Of a stretch of 64,000 bases of DNA, positions 56,790 through 64,000 are shown one piece after another; positions within the stretch are counted from its first letter, which is position 1, and every line of letters begins with the position of its first letter. The translations under genes and the position numbers were made by a program. Under the pieces are notes generated by a model. The model was given only the letters and a program-made list of their open reading frames with translations. It was not told the origin of the DNA and ran no database searches. The DNA is from Alphaproteobacteria bacterium. GTDB taxonomy: Bacteria > Pseudomonadota > Alphaproteobacteria > Rhizobiales > Aestuariivirgaceae. Location of the stretch: positions 32,727 through 96,726 of the forward strand of contig JAGWTZ010000005.1 of NCBI GenBank assembly GCA_028868695.1. The letters are read 5' to 3'.

Positions 56790-58322
56790 ATGGCGAGTGA
56801 GCAGGCATCGCGGCGCAGGCGCGCAACATCCGGCGCGGAAAGACAAGCCGCGCCACGCACACCCTATATTGACCGCAAGCTGGATACGTTCAGCGTGCTC
56901 AGCGAGGAAGGGCTGTCGCTCATAGAAGCCAATGCCGACACCATCCTGCATGAGACCGGCATGGACTTTGTGGGCGATCCCGAGATTCTCACGGTCTTCA
57001 AGGCGGCGGGTTGCGATGTGCGCGAAAGCCGCGTGCGCTTCGAGCGGGGCTTTTGCCGCCGGACGATCCAGGCAACGGCACCACGTGAGTTCATCCAACA
57101 CGCCCGCAACCCCGCCAACTCGGTAAAAATGGGCGGCAAGGCCACGGTGCTTTGCCCTTCATGGGGGCCGCCCTTTGTGCATGATCTCGACAAGGGCCGG
57201 CGCTATGCCACCTATGATGATTTCATCCGGCTGGTGAAGCTGCATCATGGCATTCCATGGCTGCACCATTCGGGCGGCGTGGTGTGCGAACCGGTCGATC
57301 TTCCCGCCAACAAGCGGCATCTGGACATGCTCTATGCCCATATCCGTTATTCTGACCGGGCCTTCATGGGTGCCTTTATCGGTGCCGAGCGCGCCGGCCA
57401 TGCCATCGACATGGCGCGCATCGTTTTTGGCGCGGATTATGTTGCGCAGAACCCGGTGCTTTATTGCGTCTCAAACACCAATGCACCGCTGGTGCTGGAT
57501 GCCAACATGTCCGGCGCGCTCAAGACCTATGCCCGCGCCAACCAGCCCGTGGCCTGCACGCCCTGGGTGCTCACTGGCGCAATGAGCCCGACCACCGTGG
57601 CCGGCACTTTGGCGCAAGTATTGGCCGAAGCCACCGCCTGTCTGGCCCTTGTGCAGCTCATCAACCCCGGCGCCCCCTGCCTGATGGGCAGCTTTGCCTC
57701 CACCATGTCGATGCAATCGGGTGCGCCAACATTTGGAACACCTGAAGCAGGCCTGATGGTTCTGGCGGCAGGGCAGTTGGCGCGGCGGCTGGGTGTGCCA
57801 CTGCATACCGTGGGCACGCTTTCGGCTTCCAAGCTTCCCGATGCGCAGAGCCAGCAGGAGGCAACCTGGGGCTTGCTCATGTCGATGTTCGCCGGGGCCA
57901 ATCTCATCAACCATGCCACAGGCTGGCTTGAGGGCGGGCTTGTGACTTCATTTGAGAAAACGATGATTGATGCAGACCTTTGCGGCAAGGTGGGCCGCTT
58001 CTTTGAGGGCATTGACTTGAGCGAGAACGCCCAGGCCATGAATGCCATCGCCGAAACCGGGCCGGGGCAGCATTTCCTTGGCAGCGATCACACGCGTCTC
58101 AATTTCATGTCGGCGCTGTTCCGTCCGCTCACGCCGGACAACAACTCATTCGAACAGTGGCAGGCGGAAGGCAGCAAGGATGCCGCCACGCGCGCCAATG
58201 TGCTTTGGAAACAAACGCTGGAACGCTACCAAGACCCGGGTCTCGACCCTGCAACGGATGAAGCCCTGAAAGACTATGTGGCGCGCGTGAAAGCCTCGCA
58301 GCCGGATGTGAATTACTTCTGA
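56790..58322 (+). CDS. MttB-superfamily methyltransferase, non-pyrrolysine
   Basis: 510 residues from ATG 56790; the track start is an upstream TTG. It belongs to the trimethylamine methyltransferase (MttB) family, which moves methyl groups from quaternary or tertiary amines to a corrinoid protein. Family segments include RKLDTFSVLSEEGLSLIEANA, CPSWGPPFVHDLDKGRRYAT, MSPTTVAGTLAQVLAEATACLALVQL and HTVGTLSASKLPDAQSQQE. There is no in-frame TAG, so it is the pyrrolysine-free type, like glycine betaine methyltransferases. No corrinoid protein gene is in the window, so the acceptor is unknown. First gene of a four-gene overlapping operon. Confidence 0.85.
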   Translation: MASEQASRRRRATSGAERQAAPRTPYIDRKLDTFSVLSEEGLSLIEANADTILHETGMDFVGDPEILTVFKAAGCDVRESRVRFERGFCRRTIQATAPREFIQHARNPANSVKMGGKATVLCPSWGPPFVHDLDKGRRYATYDDFIRLVKLHHGIPWLHHSGGVVCEPVDLPANKRHLDMLYAHIRYSDRAFMGAFIGAERAGHAIDMARIVFGADYVAQNPVLYCVSNTNAPLVLDANMSGALKTYARANQPVACTPWVLTGAMSPTTVAGTLAQVLAEATACLALVQLINPGAPCLMGSFASTMSMQSGAPTFGTPEAGLMVLAAGQLARRLGVPLHTVGTLSASKLPDAQSQQEATWGLLMSMFAGANLINHATGWLEGGLVTSFEKTMIDADLCGKVGRFFEGIDLSENAQAMNAIAETGPGQHFLGSDHTRLNFMSALFRPLTPDNNSFEQWQAEGSKDAATRANVLWKQTLERYQDPGLDPATDEALKDYVARVKASQPDVNYF

Positions 58323-60715
58323 TGAAAAAGATCATTGTCATTGGCGGCGGCGCTGTAGGCCTCAGTGTGGCCTATCACTTGGGCAAGCGCGGCGGCTGTT
58401 CCGTGACATTGCTTGAACGCAACCAACTCACATCTGGCACCAGCTGGCATGCCGCGGGCATTGTAGGGCCGCTGCGGGCCACGGCGGCGATGACCCGGCT
58501 GGCTTCGCACGCCCTCACCCTGTTCCCGCAGTTGGAAGCCGAGACCGGCATGAGCACCGGCTATCGCCGCACGGGCGGCTATTGGCTGGCGCGCCAGCCC
58601 GAGCGCATGGATGAACTGCAGCGCATTTGCGCCGTGGGCCGCCACATGGGGCTGACACCGCGCATTGTTGCGCCCGGAGAAGTGGCCGTGCCGCAACTTG
58701 ATCTTTCGGGCCATGTGGGGGCCCTGATGGTGCCGGAAGACGCCAATGTCAATCCGGTTGACCTCTGCATGGCTTATGCCCGCGCGGCGAAGAACCTTGG
58801 TGTTACAATCCGCGAGGGTGTGGAAGTGACGCGCTTCCTGAAACGGGATGGGCGGGCCTGTGGCGTCGCGCTGGCTGACGGCAGCGAGATGGCCGCCGAT
58901 GCCGTGGTTCTCTGCGGCGGGGCATGGTCCAAGAAGCTGGCCGATGAGGCGGGCGTGGCGCTGCCGCTCCAGGCAGTGGAACACATGTATATCGTCACCG
59001 AGCCCATTCCCGGCCTGCCCAACCCATTCCCCGTGGTGCGTGATCTCGACACCGGCATTTACGTCAAGGGCGATGCCGGGCGGCTGGTGATCGGCGGCTT
59101 TGAGCCCAACGCCAAGGCTTGGAACGCTTTTGGCCCCGAGGGCAACCGCGCCTTCCTTGAAATGCCGGAAGACTGGGACCAATTCGGCCCCTTCATGGAA
59201 GCGGCCTTGGCGCTCATGCCGCAGCTTGCGGAAGTGGGCATCCAGCGCTTCATGAACGGGCCGGAGAGCTTTACTGCTGACACCAGGCCCCTGGTGGGCG
59301 AGACGCCGGAACTGGACGGGCTCTATGTGGCCGCTGGCATGAACTCCGTTGGCATCATGAGCTCGGCAGGGATCGGCGCTGTTCTTGCCGATTGGATCAT
59401 GGATGGGGCCGAGCCTCGCGACCTGTGGGGCGTGGACATTGCGCGTATTGACCCCGCCACCGCCTCACCAGAACACATGAAGGTGCGCATGGAAGAAGCG
59501 GTCTCCGATCTCTTCGCGCTGCATTGGCCCTTCAAGCAGCCCACAGCGGGGCGCGGCTTGCGCAAATCAGCCTTGCATGAACACTGGGCGGCGCAAGGCG
59601 CGGTCTTCGGCCTCACTGTCGGCTGGGAACGCGGGCTTTGGTATGCCCGAAGCGACGCCGAGCGGAAGCTGCCCTATTCGGTGGGCGATCAGCCATGGCA
59701 GAAGATTGCCGAACGCGAAGCCGCAGAGATGCGCAATGGCGCGGTGCTGCTTGATCTCTCGCCCTTCACCAAGATCGATGTGGCTGGCCCTGACGCGCTG
59801 GCGCTGCTCAACCATCTCGCAACGGCGCAGATGGATGTGGAACTGGGCCGTGCGGTTTACACGCTGATGCTGAACGAAAAGGGCGGCATTGAAGCGGATG
59901 TGACCATCACGCGGCTGCAGAAGGACAGGTTCCGCGTGACGTCGGGTGCGGCGACGCGGCGGCGTGACTTTACCTTCCTGCGCCGTGCCGCCAAGGGCCG
60001 TGATGTTGATCTGCGCGATGCGACAGAAGATTTCTGCACCATCGGCGTGATGGGTGCGGCCTCGCGCAGCATCCTCGCGGGCCTGTCGCAGGATGATTGG
60101 ACTGGCTTTGCCTTCAGCACGGCACGCGAAGTTCAAATCGCGAGCACAGCCTGCATCGCCACACGCATTTCCTATGTTGGTGAATTGGGCTGGGAAATCA
60201 CAGTGGCCAACGCCCACGCTGCGGCAGTGTTCGATGCACTGATTGCAGCTGGGGCCAAGCTGATGGGGCATTATGCCCTGAATGGTTGCCGCATCGAAAA
60301 GGGCTTCCGTCACTGGGGTCATGACCTTGGGCCGCAAATCACACCGCTGGAGGCTGGCCTCAGCTTCGCGGTGGATTGGGGCAAGCCATTCCGCGGCAAG
60401 GAAGCGCTTCTCAAGCAGAGGCAAGATGGCATCAGGCAACGGTTGGTGCTGCTCGATGTGCAGGGCCATCCGCTGATCATTCATGATGAACCCATTCTGG
60501 AGAACGGCAAGGTGGTGGGTCTCACCACATCAGGCGCCAAGGGCGTGCGCACTGGCCTGACGCTGGCGCTGGCGCTTGTGACCATTTCAGCCGGCGAAAC
60601 ACTGGCGCAAACTGCGTCACGAAGCTTTTCGATCGAAGTGGCCGGCAAGACGTGCGCCGCCACGGTTCTCACCAAGCCGCCCTATGATGCTGGTGGCGAA
60701 AGGATGCGCGGATGA
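58322..60715 (+). CDS. Dimethylglycine dehydrogenase-like FAD/GcvT protein 1
   Basis: 797 residues. N-terminal FAD-dependent oxidase (DAO fold, IIVIGGGAVGLSVAYHLGKR) with SGTSWHAAGI, the motif whose His carries covalent FAD in dimethylglycine and sarcosine dehydrogenases. From about residue 400 follows a GcvT-like tetrahydrofolate domain (VLLDLSPFTKIDVAGPDAL, ISYVGELGWEITV, GCRIEKGFRHWGHDL). The reaction is probably oxidative N-demethylation with transfer of the one-carbon unit to THF. It overlaps both neighbours (TGATG, ATGA). Substrate not determined by sequence. Confidence 0.87.
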   Translation: MKKIIVIGGGAVGLSVAYHLGKRGGCSVTLLERNQLTSGTSWHAAGIVGPLRATAAMTRLASHALTLFPQLEAETGMSTGYRRTGGYWLARQPERMDELQRICAVGRHMGLTPRIVAPGEVAVPQLDLSGHVGALMVPEDANVNPVDLCMAYARAAKNLGVTIREGVEVTRFLKRDGRACGVALADGSEMAADAVVLCGGAWSKKLADEAGVALPLQAVEHMYIVTEPIPGLPNPFPVVRDLDTGIYVKGDAGRLVIGGFEPNAKAWNAFGPEGNRAFLEMPEDWDQFGPFMEAALALMPQLAEVGIQRFMNGPESFTADTRPLVGETPELDGLYVAAGMNSVGIMSSAGIGAVLADWIMDGAEPRDLWGVDIARIDPATASPEHMKVRMEEAVSDLFALHWPFKQPTAGRGLRKSALHEHWAAQGAVFGLTVGWERGLWYARSDAERKLPYSVGDQPWQKIAEREAAEMRNGAVLLDLSPFTKIDVAGPDALALLNHLATAQMDVELGRAVYTLMLNEKGGIEADVTITRLQKDRFRVTSGAATRRRDFTFLRRAAKGRDVDLRDATEDFCTIGVMGAASRSILAGLSQDDWTGFAFSTAREVQIASTACIATRISYVGELGWEITVANAHAAAVFDALIAAGAKLMGHYALNGCRIEKGFRHWGHDLGPQITPLEAGLSFAVDWGKPFRGKEALLKQRQDGIRQRLVLLDVQGHPLIIHDEPILENGKVVGLTTSGAKGVRTGLTLALALVTISAGETLAQTASRSFSIEVAGKTCAATVLTKPPYDAGGERMRG

Positions 60716-63129
60716 GCGAGTTCCAGGTTCTCATCATTGGCGGCGGGGCCATGGGCTGTTCGCTGCTCTATCATCTCACCAAGCTTGGTTGGCACGATGT
60801 GGTGCTGGTGGAGAAGAATGATCTCACCCACGGTTCCACCTGGCATGCGGCCGGCTTGTGCACGCACTTCGCCCATAACCCCACCATTCAGGAACTGCGT
60901 GCCACGTCGGTGCGCCTCTACCGGGATATTCTGCCTGCGGAAACAGGCGAGACCTGCGGCTTCCACCGCTCAGGCGCCATGCGGGTGACGCGCAACCCCG
61001 ACCGCATGGATGAATTCCGCCATGTGGCGGGATTGTCTGAGTTCACCGGATATCCATTGGAAATCTGCGCGCCGGACCGCATTGCAGAATTGCATCCGCT
61101 GGCCACGCTGGATGGCCTGATTGGCGGGATCTACGAACCCGATGACGGGCATGTTGACCCATCGCTTGCCACCAATGCCATGGCCAAGATGGCGGTGAAA
61201 AATGGCGCCACCATTCAACGCTACAACCCGGTGCATGCCATCCGCCGCGAAGGCGATGTGTGGATTGTGGAAGCAGCCAAGGGCACACTTCGCGCCAAGC
61301 ATATCGTAAACGCAGCCGGAACCTGGGGCTTTGAAGTGGGCCGCATGATGGGTGTGAATGTGCCTTCAGTGCCCGTGCTGCACCAATATCTCGTCACCGA
61401 CACCGTGCCTGAAATTGCCGCGCGCCAGAAAGCGGGCAAAGCTGAATTGCCGATCATCCGCGACCCCGAGGAAAGCTGGTATTGCCGGCAGGAGCGTGAT
61501 GGCTTCATCCTCGGCCCTTATGAAAAGCAGGCGCAGGTGTGGTCCATCGATGGTGTGCCGCCAGAATTTGGCGCGGAGTTGATGCCGCCTGATCTGGAAC
61601 GAGTGGAGCACATCATCGAGGCCGCCATGGCGCGCGTGCCCGCGCTGGGCACCGCCGGGGTGAAGACCGTGATCAACGGCCCAATCACCTTCACACCGGA
61701 CGCAAACCCCTTGATCGGCCCGGCCTTTGGAGTGGCAAACGCCTGGCTGCTCACCGGTTCATCCATGGGTGTCATGGAAGGCGGAGGGGCGGGCAAGTTC
61801 CTTGCCTATTGGATGGTGCATGGCGCACCGCCGATGGATGCGCTGGCTGTTGATCCGCGCCGCTTCGGGCCGTGGGCTGACCGTGACTTCCGCGTGGCCA
61901 AAGCCATTGAATGTTTCGGCCTGCAATTCGGCGTGCACTATCCGTTCGAAGAGCGGCCTGCGGGGCGCAAGCTTCGCGTCTCGCCGCTCTATGAAGCGAT
62001 GGTGAATCGCGGGGCGGTGATGGGTGCGGCACATGGGGCGGAGCGGCCCAATTGGTTCTCATCGCGCCCGCATGATGAAACACGCGATTCGTTCAAGCGC
62101 ACCAACTGGTTCAACGCCGTGGCCCGGGAAGTCGAGGCTGTGCAAAACCGGGTGGCCTTGGCTGATCTCTCGGTGTTTTCCAAATTCGAAGTGAAAGGCC
62201 GCGATACGCTGCGTTTCCTGGACGGGTTAGGCGCCAACAAGCCGCCCAAACCAGGCCGCATTGGCCTGACCCACACACTCACCCCGGCTGGCGGCGTGGC
62301 TTCGGAATTCACTGTGACCGTGCTCGATGAGACGCGCGTTTATCTCAACAGCGCCGCCGCTGCCGAGGAGATGGATTTTGACCTGCTGCGCGCCCGCGCC
62401 GCCGGGATGGATGTGATCATCACCAACCGCACCGATGAATTGGCTGCAATTGGCCTGATGGGGCCGCGGGCTGCCGATGTGCTGGGCCAGCTGACGGATG
62501 CGAAGCTCGGCGCTGATTTCCCTTGGCTCAGTGCGCGCGAGATCAGCCTGGCTGGCGTTAAGGCCCTGGCCTTGCGCGTGTCCTATGTGGGTGAGTTGGG
62601 CTGGGAGTTGCACCTGCCGTGCGCCGATGCCCTGAAATTGTTCTTGGCGTTGGAAGAGGCTGGCAAGACTTACGGCCTCGGGCACTATGGCGCCTATGCC
62701 GCCAATTCGATGCGCCTTGAAAAAGGCTATCGCGGCTGGGGCAGCGAACTCACCACCGAACGCACACCCTTGGAAAATGGCCTCGGCTTCCTGGTGAAAA
62801 CAGAGGGCCGCAGCTTCATTGGCCGCGACGCCATGCTGAAGCGGCAGCCGGGCTGGGACATGGTGCTGCTGGAGATCGACACCGAAGGCCGCGTTGAACC
62901 CTTCTATTCCCACACGGTTTTTGCGCAAGGGCGGCCAGTGGGTGTTGTCACGTCTGGCGCCTATGGGCACCGCGTCCGGAAATCCCTTGCCCTCGCCTTC
63001 CTGCGAGAGCCGGAGCATCGTGAAGGCCTGAGTGTGAAGCTGCTGGGCCGCGAGCGCCCGGCCCGTATTCTGCAGTCGCCTCCCTATGACCCGCAAAACC
63101 TGCGCCTGAAAGGAGAGATGCGTTCATGA
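60712..63129 (+). CDS. Dimethylglycine dehydrogenase-like FAD/GcvT protein 2
   Basis: 805 residues with the same architecture as the preceding protein: FAD fold QVLIIGGGAMGCSLLYHLTK, flavinylation motif HGSTWHAAGLCTHFAHNP, and a GcvT half with VALADLSVFSKFEVKGRDTL, VSYVGELGWELHLP and MRLEKGYRGWGSELT. The two proteins are clearly diverged paralogues, suggesting two successive demethylation steps (for instance dimethyl to monomethyl to free amine). 4-nt overlaps with both neighbours. Confidence 0.87.
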   Translation: MSEFQVLIIGGGAMGCSLLYHLTKLGWHDVVLVEKNDLTHGSTWHAAGLCTHFAHNPTIQELRATSVRLYRDILPAETGETCGFHRSGAMRVTRNPDRMDEFRHVAGLSEFTGYPLEICAPDRIAELHPLATLDGLIGGIYEPDDGHVDPSLATNAMAKMAVKNGATIQRYNPVHAIRREGDVWIVEAAKGTLRAKHIVNAAGTWGFEVGRMMGVNVPSVPVLHQYLVTDTVPEIAARQKAGKAELPIIRDPEESWYCRQERDGFILGPYEKQAQVWSIDGVPPEFGAELMPPDLERVEHIIEAAMARVPALGTAGVKTVINGPITFTPDANPLIGPAFGVANAWLLTGSSMGVMEGGGAGKFLAYWMVHGAPPMDALAVDPRRFGPWADRDFRVAKAIECFGLQFGVHYPFEERPAGRKLRVSPLYEAMVNRGAVMGAAHGAERPNWFSSRPHDETRDSFKRTNWFNAVAREVEAVQNRVALADLSVFSKFEVKGRDTLRFLDGLGANKPPKPGRIGLTHTLTPAGGVASEFTVTVLDETRVYLNSAAAAEEMDFDLLRARAAGMDVIITNRTDELAAIGLMGPRAADVLGQLTDAKLGADFPWLSAREISLAGVKALALRVSYVGELGWELHLPCADALKLFLALEEAGKTYGLGHYGAYAANSMRLEKGYRGWGSELTTERTPLENGLGFLVKTEGRSFIGRDAMLKRQPGWDMVLLEIDTEGRVEPFYSHTVFAQGRPVGVVTSGAYGHRVRKSLALAFLREPEHREGLSVKLLGRERPARILQSPPYDPQNLRLKGEMRS

Positions 63130-63890
63130 GCCATCCCATCATTGCGCTGTGGTCGCACCCGCGCTCCATGTCCACGGCCTTTGAGCGCATCATGCGGGCG
63201 CGTGGTGATCTTGAGTGCCTGCATGAACCCTTCATGTATGACTACTACATCAACCGCAGCAAGCGGGTGATGCCGCATTTCGATGCCATGGATGAGCATC
63301 CACGCAGCTATGAGGCAATCCGCGCCATGATTCTGGCCAAGGCGGAACAAGGCCCCTTGTTTTTCAAAGACATGAGCTATTATGTGATGCCGCACGTGCT
63401 GGAAGACACGCAGTTTCTCGGGCGCGTCACCCACAGTTTCCTGATCCGCGATCCCAAGGCTTCGCTCACTTCATATGCCAAGCTTGATCCTGAATTTACC
63501 TCCGAAGAACTGGGGCTGGAAGCGCAGTGGCAGCATTATGAGGGGATTGTGAAGCTCACCGGAAGAAAGCCTGTGGTGATCGAAAGCGAGAGCATTCAGG
63601 CCAATGCGCCGGCCGCGATGCAAAGCTATTGGCGCGGCGTTGGCCTCTCCGACAAGCCGGAAGCCCTGCAATGGGGCGAGGACATGCCTGCCGATTGGCA
63701 GCAGGTCTCCGGCTGGCATCAGGGCGTGTTGTCCAGCACCAGCGTGAAACCGGTGACTGACGCCAAACGCCAGGAAATCGAAGACGGCTTCAAGAAGCTG
63801 ATCGCCGCCAGCCCGCGCTTTGAGGGTATCTATCTCCATCACCTGCCCTATTACGAGAAGCTGCGAAAATCCGCGGCCGGCCACGGCTGA
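63126..63890 (+). CDS. Sulfotransferase-like protein
   Basis: 254 residues. The N-terminal PIIALWSHPRSMSTAFERIM is the P-loop-like phosphosulfate-binding motif of sulfotransferase-family proteins, and HSFLIRDPKASLTSYAKLDP is the second (3'-phosphate) motif with Arg and Ser. The rest is less conserved. It overlaps the second FAD/GcvT gene by 4 nt and must be co-expressed with the demethylation enzymes. Whether it transfers sulfate, or uses the fold for another role, is unclear; similar small proteins near amino acid or choline genes are often annotated only by family. Confidence 0.75.
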   Translation: MSHPIIALWSHPRSMSTAFERIMRARGDLECLHEPFMYDYYINRSKRVMPHFDAMDEHPRSYEAIRAMILAKAEQGPLFFKDMSYYVMPHVLEDTQFLGRVTHSFLIRDPKASLTSYAKLDPEFTSEELGLEAQWQHYEGIVKLTGRKPVVIESESIQANAPAAMQSYWRGVGLSDKPEALQWGEDMPADWQQVSGWHQGVLSSTSVKPVTDAKRQEIEDGFKKLIAASPRFEGIYLHHLPYYEKLRKSAAGHG

Positions 63891-63936
63891 GCGCAAGGCG
63901 GTTTCCTTGGGGCGCAAAGCATTCTAGGGTTTGGCC

Positions 63937-64000
63937 ATGGGAACTGTGGCGCAATTGCTTGAACAACGCAGCCAAGGCGAAGCCAAGCTTCGTTTTGGCC
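63937..64000 (+). CDS. Start of an unidentified gene, possibly AMP-ligase (partial)
   Basis: Twenty-one codons from ATG 63937 to the window edge, reading MGTVAQLLEQRSQGEAKLRF. The TVAQLLEQR beginning is common in acyl-CoA synthetases of the AMP-ligase type (CaiC-like), but 21 residues cannot prove it. It follows the sulfotransferase-like gene by 46 bp on the same strand. Confidence 0.4.
   Translation, partial: MGTVAQLLEQRSQGEAKLRFG

Noticed and set aside
56790-58322. Pyrrolysine-containing MttB
   Set aside because: The frame has no internal TAG and runs the full family length, so it is a pyrrolysine-free homologue.

Overview
The window reads as chromosomal DNA of an alphaproteobacterium, most likely of the order Hyphomicrobiales (Rhizobiales). 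Supporting signs are the GC-rich coding sequence, the order rpsT-dnaA-dnaN-recF-gyrB, a complete Entner-Doudoroff operon, a choXWV-type choline transporter, and many intergenic palindromes resembling the rhizobial RIME family. The genus cannot be fixed from the sequence alone. There is no phage, plasmid, CRISPR or transposase gene.

Layout. 1-6054 (+): a nucleoside scavenging operon with an ABC importer (ATPase tail and two permeases), cytidine deaminase, purine nucleoside phosphorylase, thymidine phosphorylase and phosphopentomutase. 6276-9387 (-): choline/betaine ABC transporter (binding protein, permease, ATPase) with a terminator-like hairpin after the binding protein gene. 9550-10551: a Gfo/Idh/MocA oxidoreductase. 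10552-12969: a mannofructokinase-like ROK gene and a mannose-6-phosphate isomerase-like cupin, followed by a HigB/HigA module lying between repeated copies of the ROK gene 3' end. 13007-20744: rpsT, dnaA, dnaN, a DUF559 gene, recF, gyrB. 20886-28301: two DMT exporters, an aldehyde dehydrogenase, nicotinamidase, glucokinase, release factor 3 and a DUF599 membrane protein. 28308-34224: eda, edd, pgl and zwf in one direction, with a divergent fructokinase. 34405-36846: hrpB. 36847-38005: a 1.2-kb gene-free stretch holding a strongly folded, unidentified RNA-like element between inverted repeats. 38006-46340: L-serine dehydratase, a DMT protein, polA followed directly by a two-component system, and a membrane acyltransferase. 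46420: tRNA-Arg(CCG).

The last 17 kb looks like a specialised catabolic island. On the minus strand, a fused E1 dehydrogenase, a free lipoyl domain protein, an alpha/beta hydrolase and a SorC regulator resemble an acetoin-dehydrogenase-type complex whose E2 is split in two. They are followed by a pyruvate/2-oxoacid:ferredoxin oxidoreductase (gamma, alpha, beta) with a GltD-like flavoprotein carrying extra ferredoxin clusters. On the plus strand, behind a LysR regulator and a perfect LysR-type box, four overlapping genes encode an MttB-family methyltransferase without pyrrolysine, two dimethylglycine-dehydrogenase-like FAD/GcvT proteins and a sulfotransferase-like protein. The start of a possible AMP-ligase gene follows. 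The simplest reading is stepwise demethylation of a methylated amine (betaine-like) to methylene-THF plus a 2-oxoacid or related fragment, which the minus-strand complexes could oxidise. The substrate is not visible from sequence. The best candidates for something undescribed are the structured RNA near 37.2-37.6 kb, the ROK-end/HigBA repeat array near 10.7-11.8 kb, and this catabolic island.
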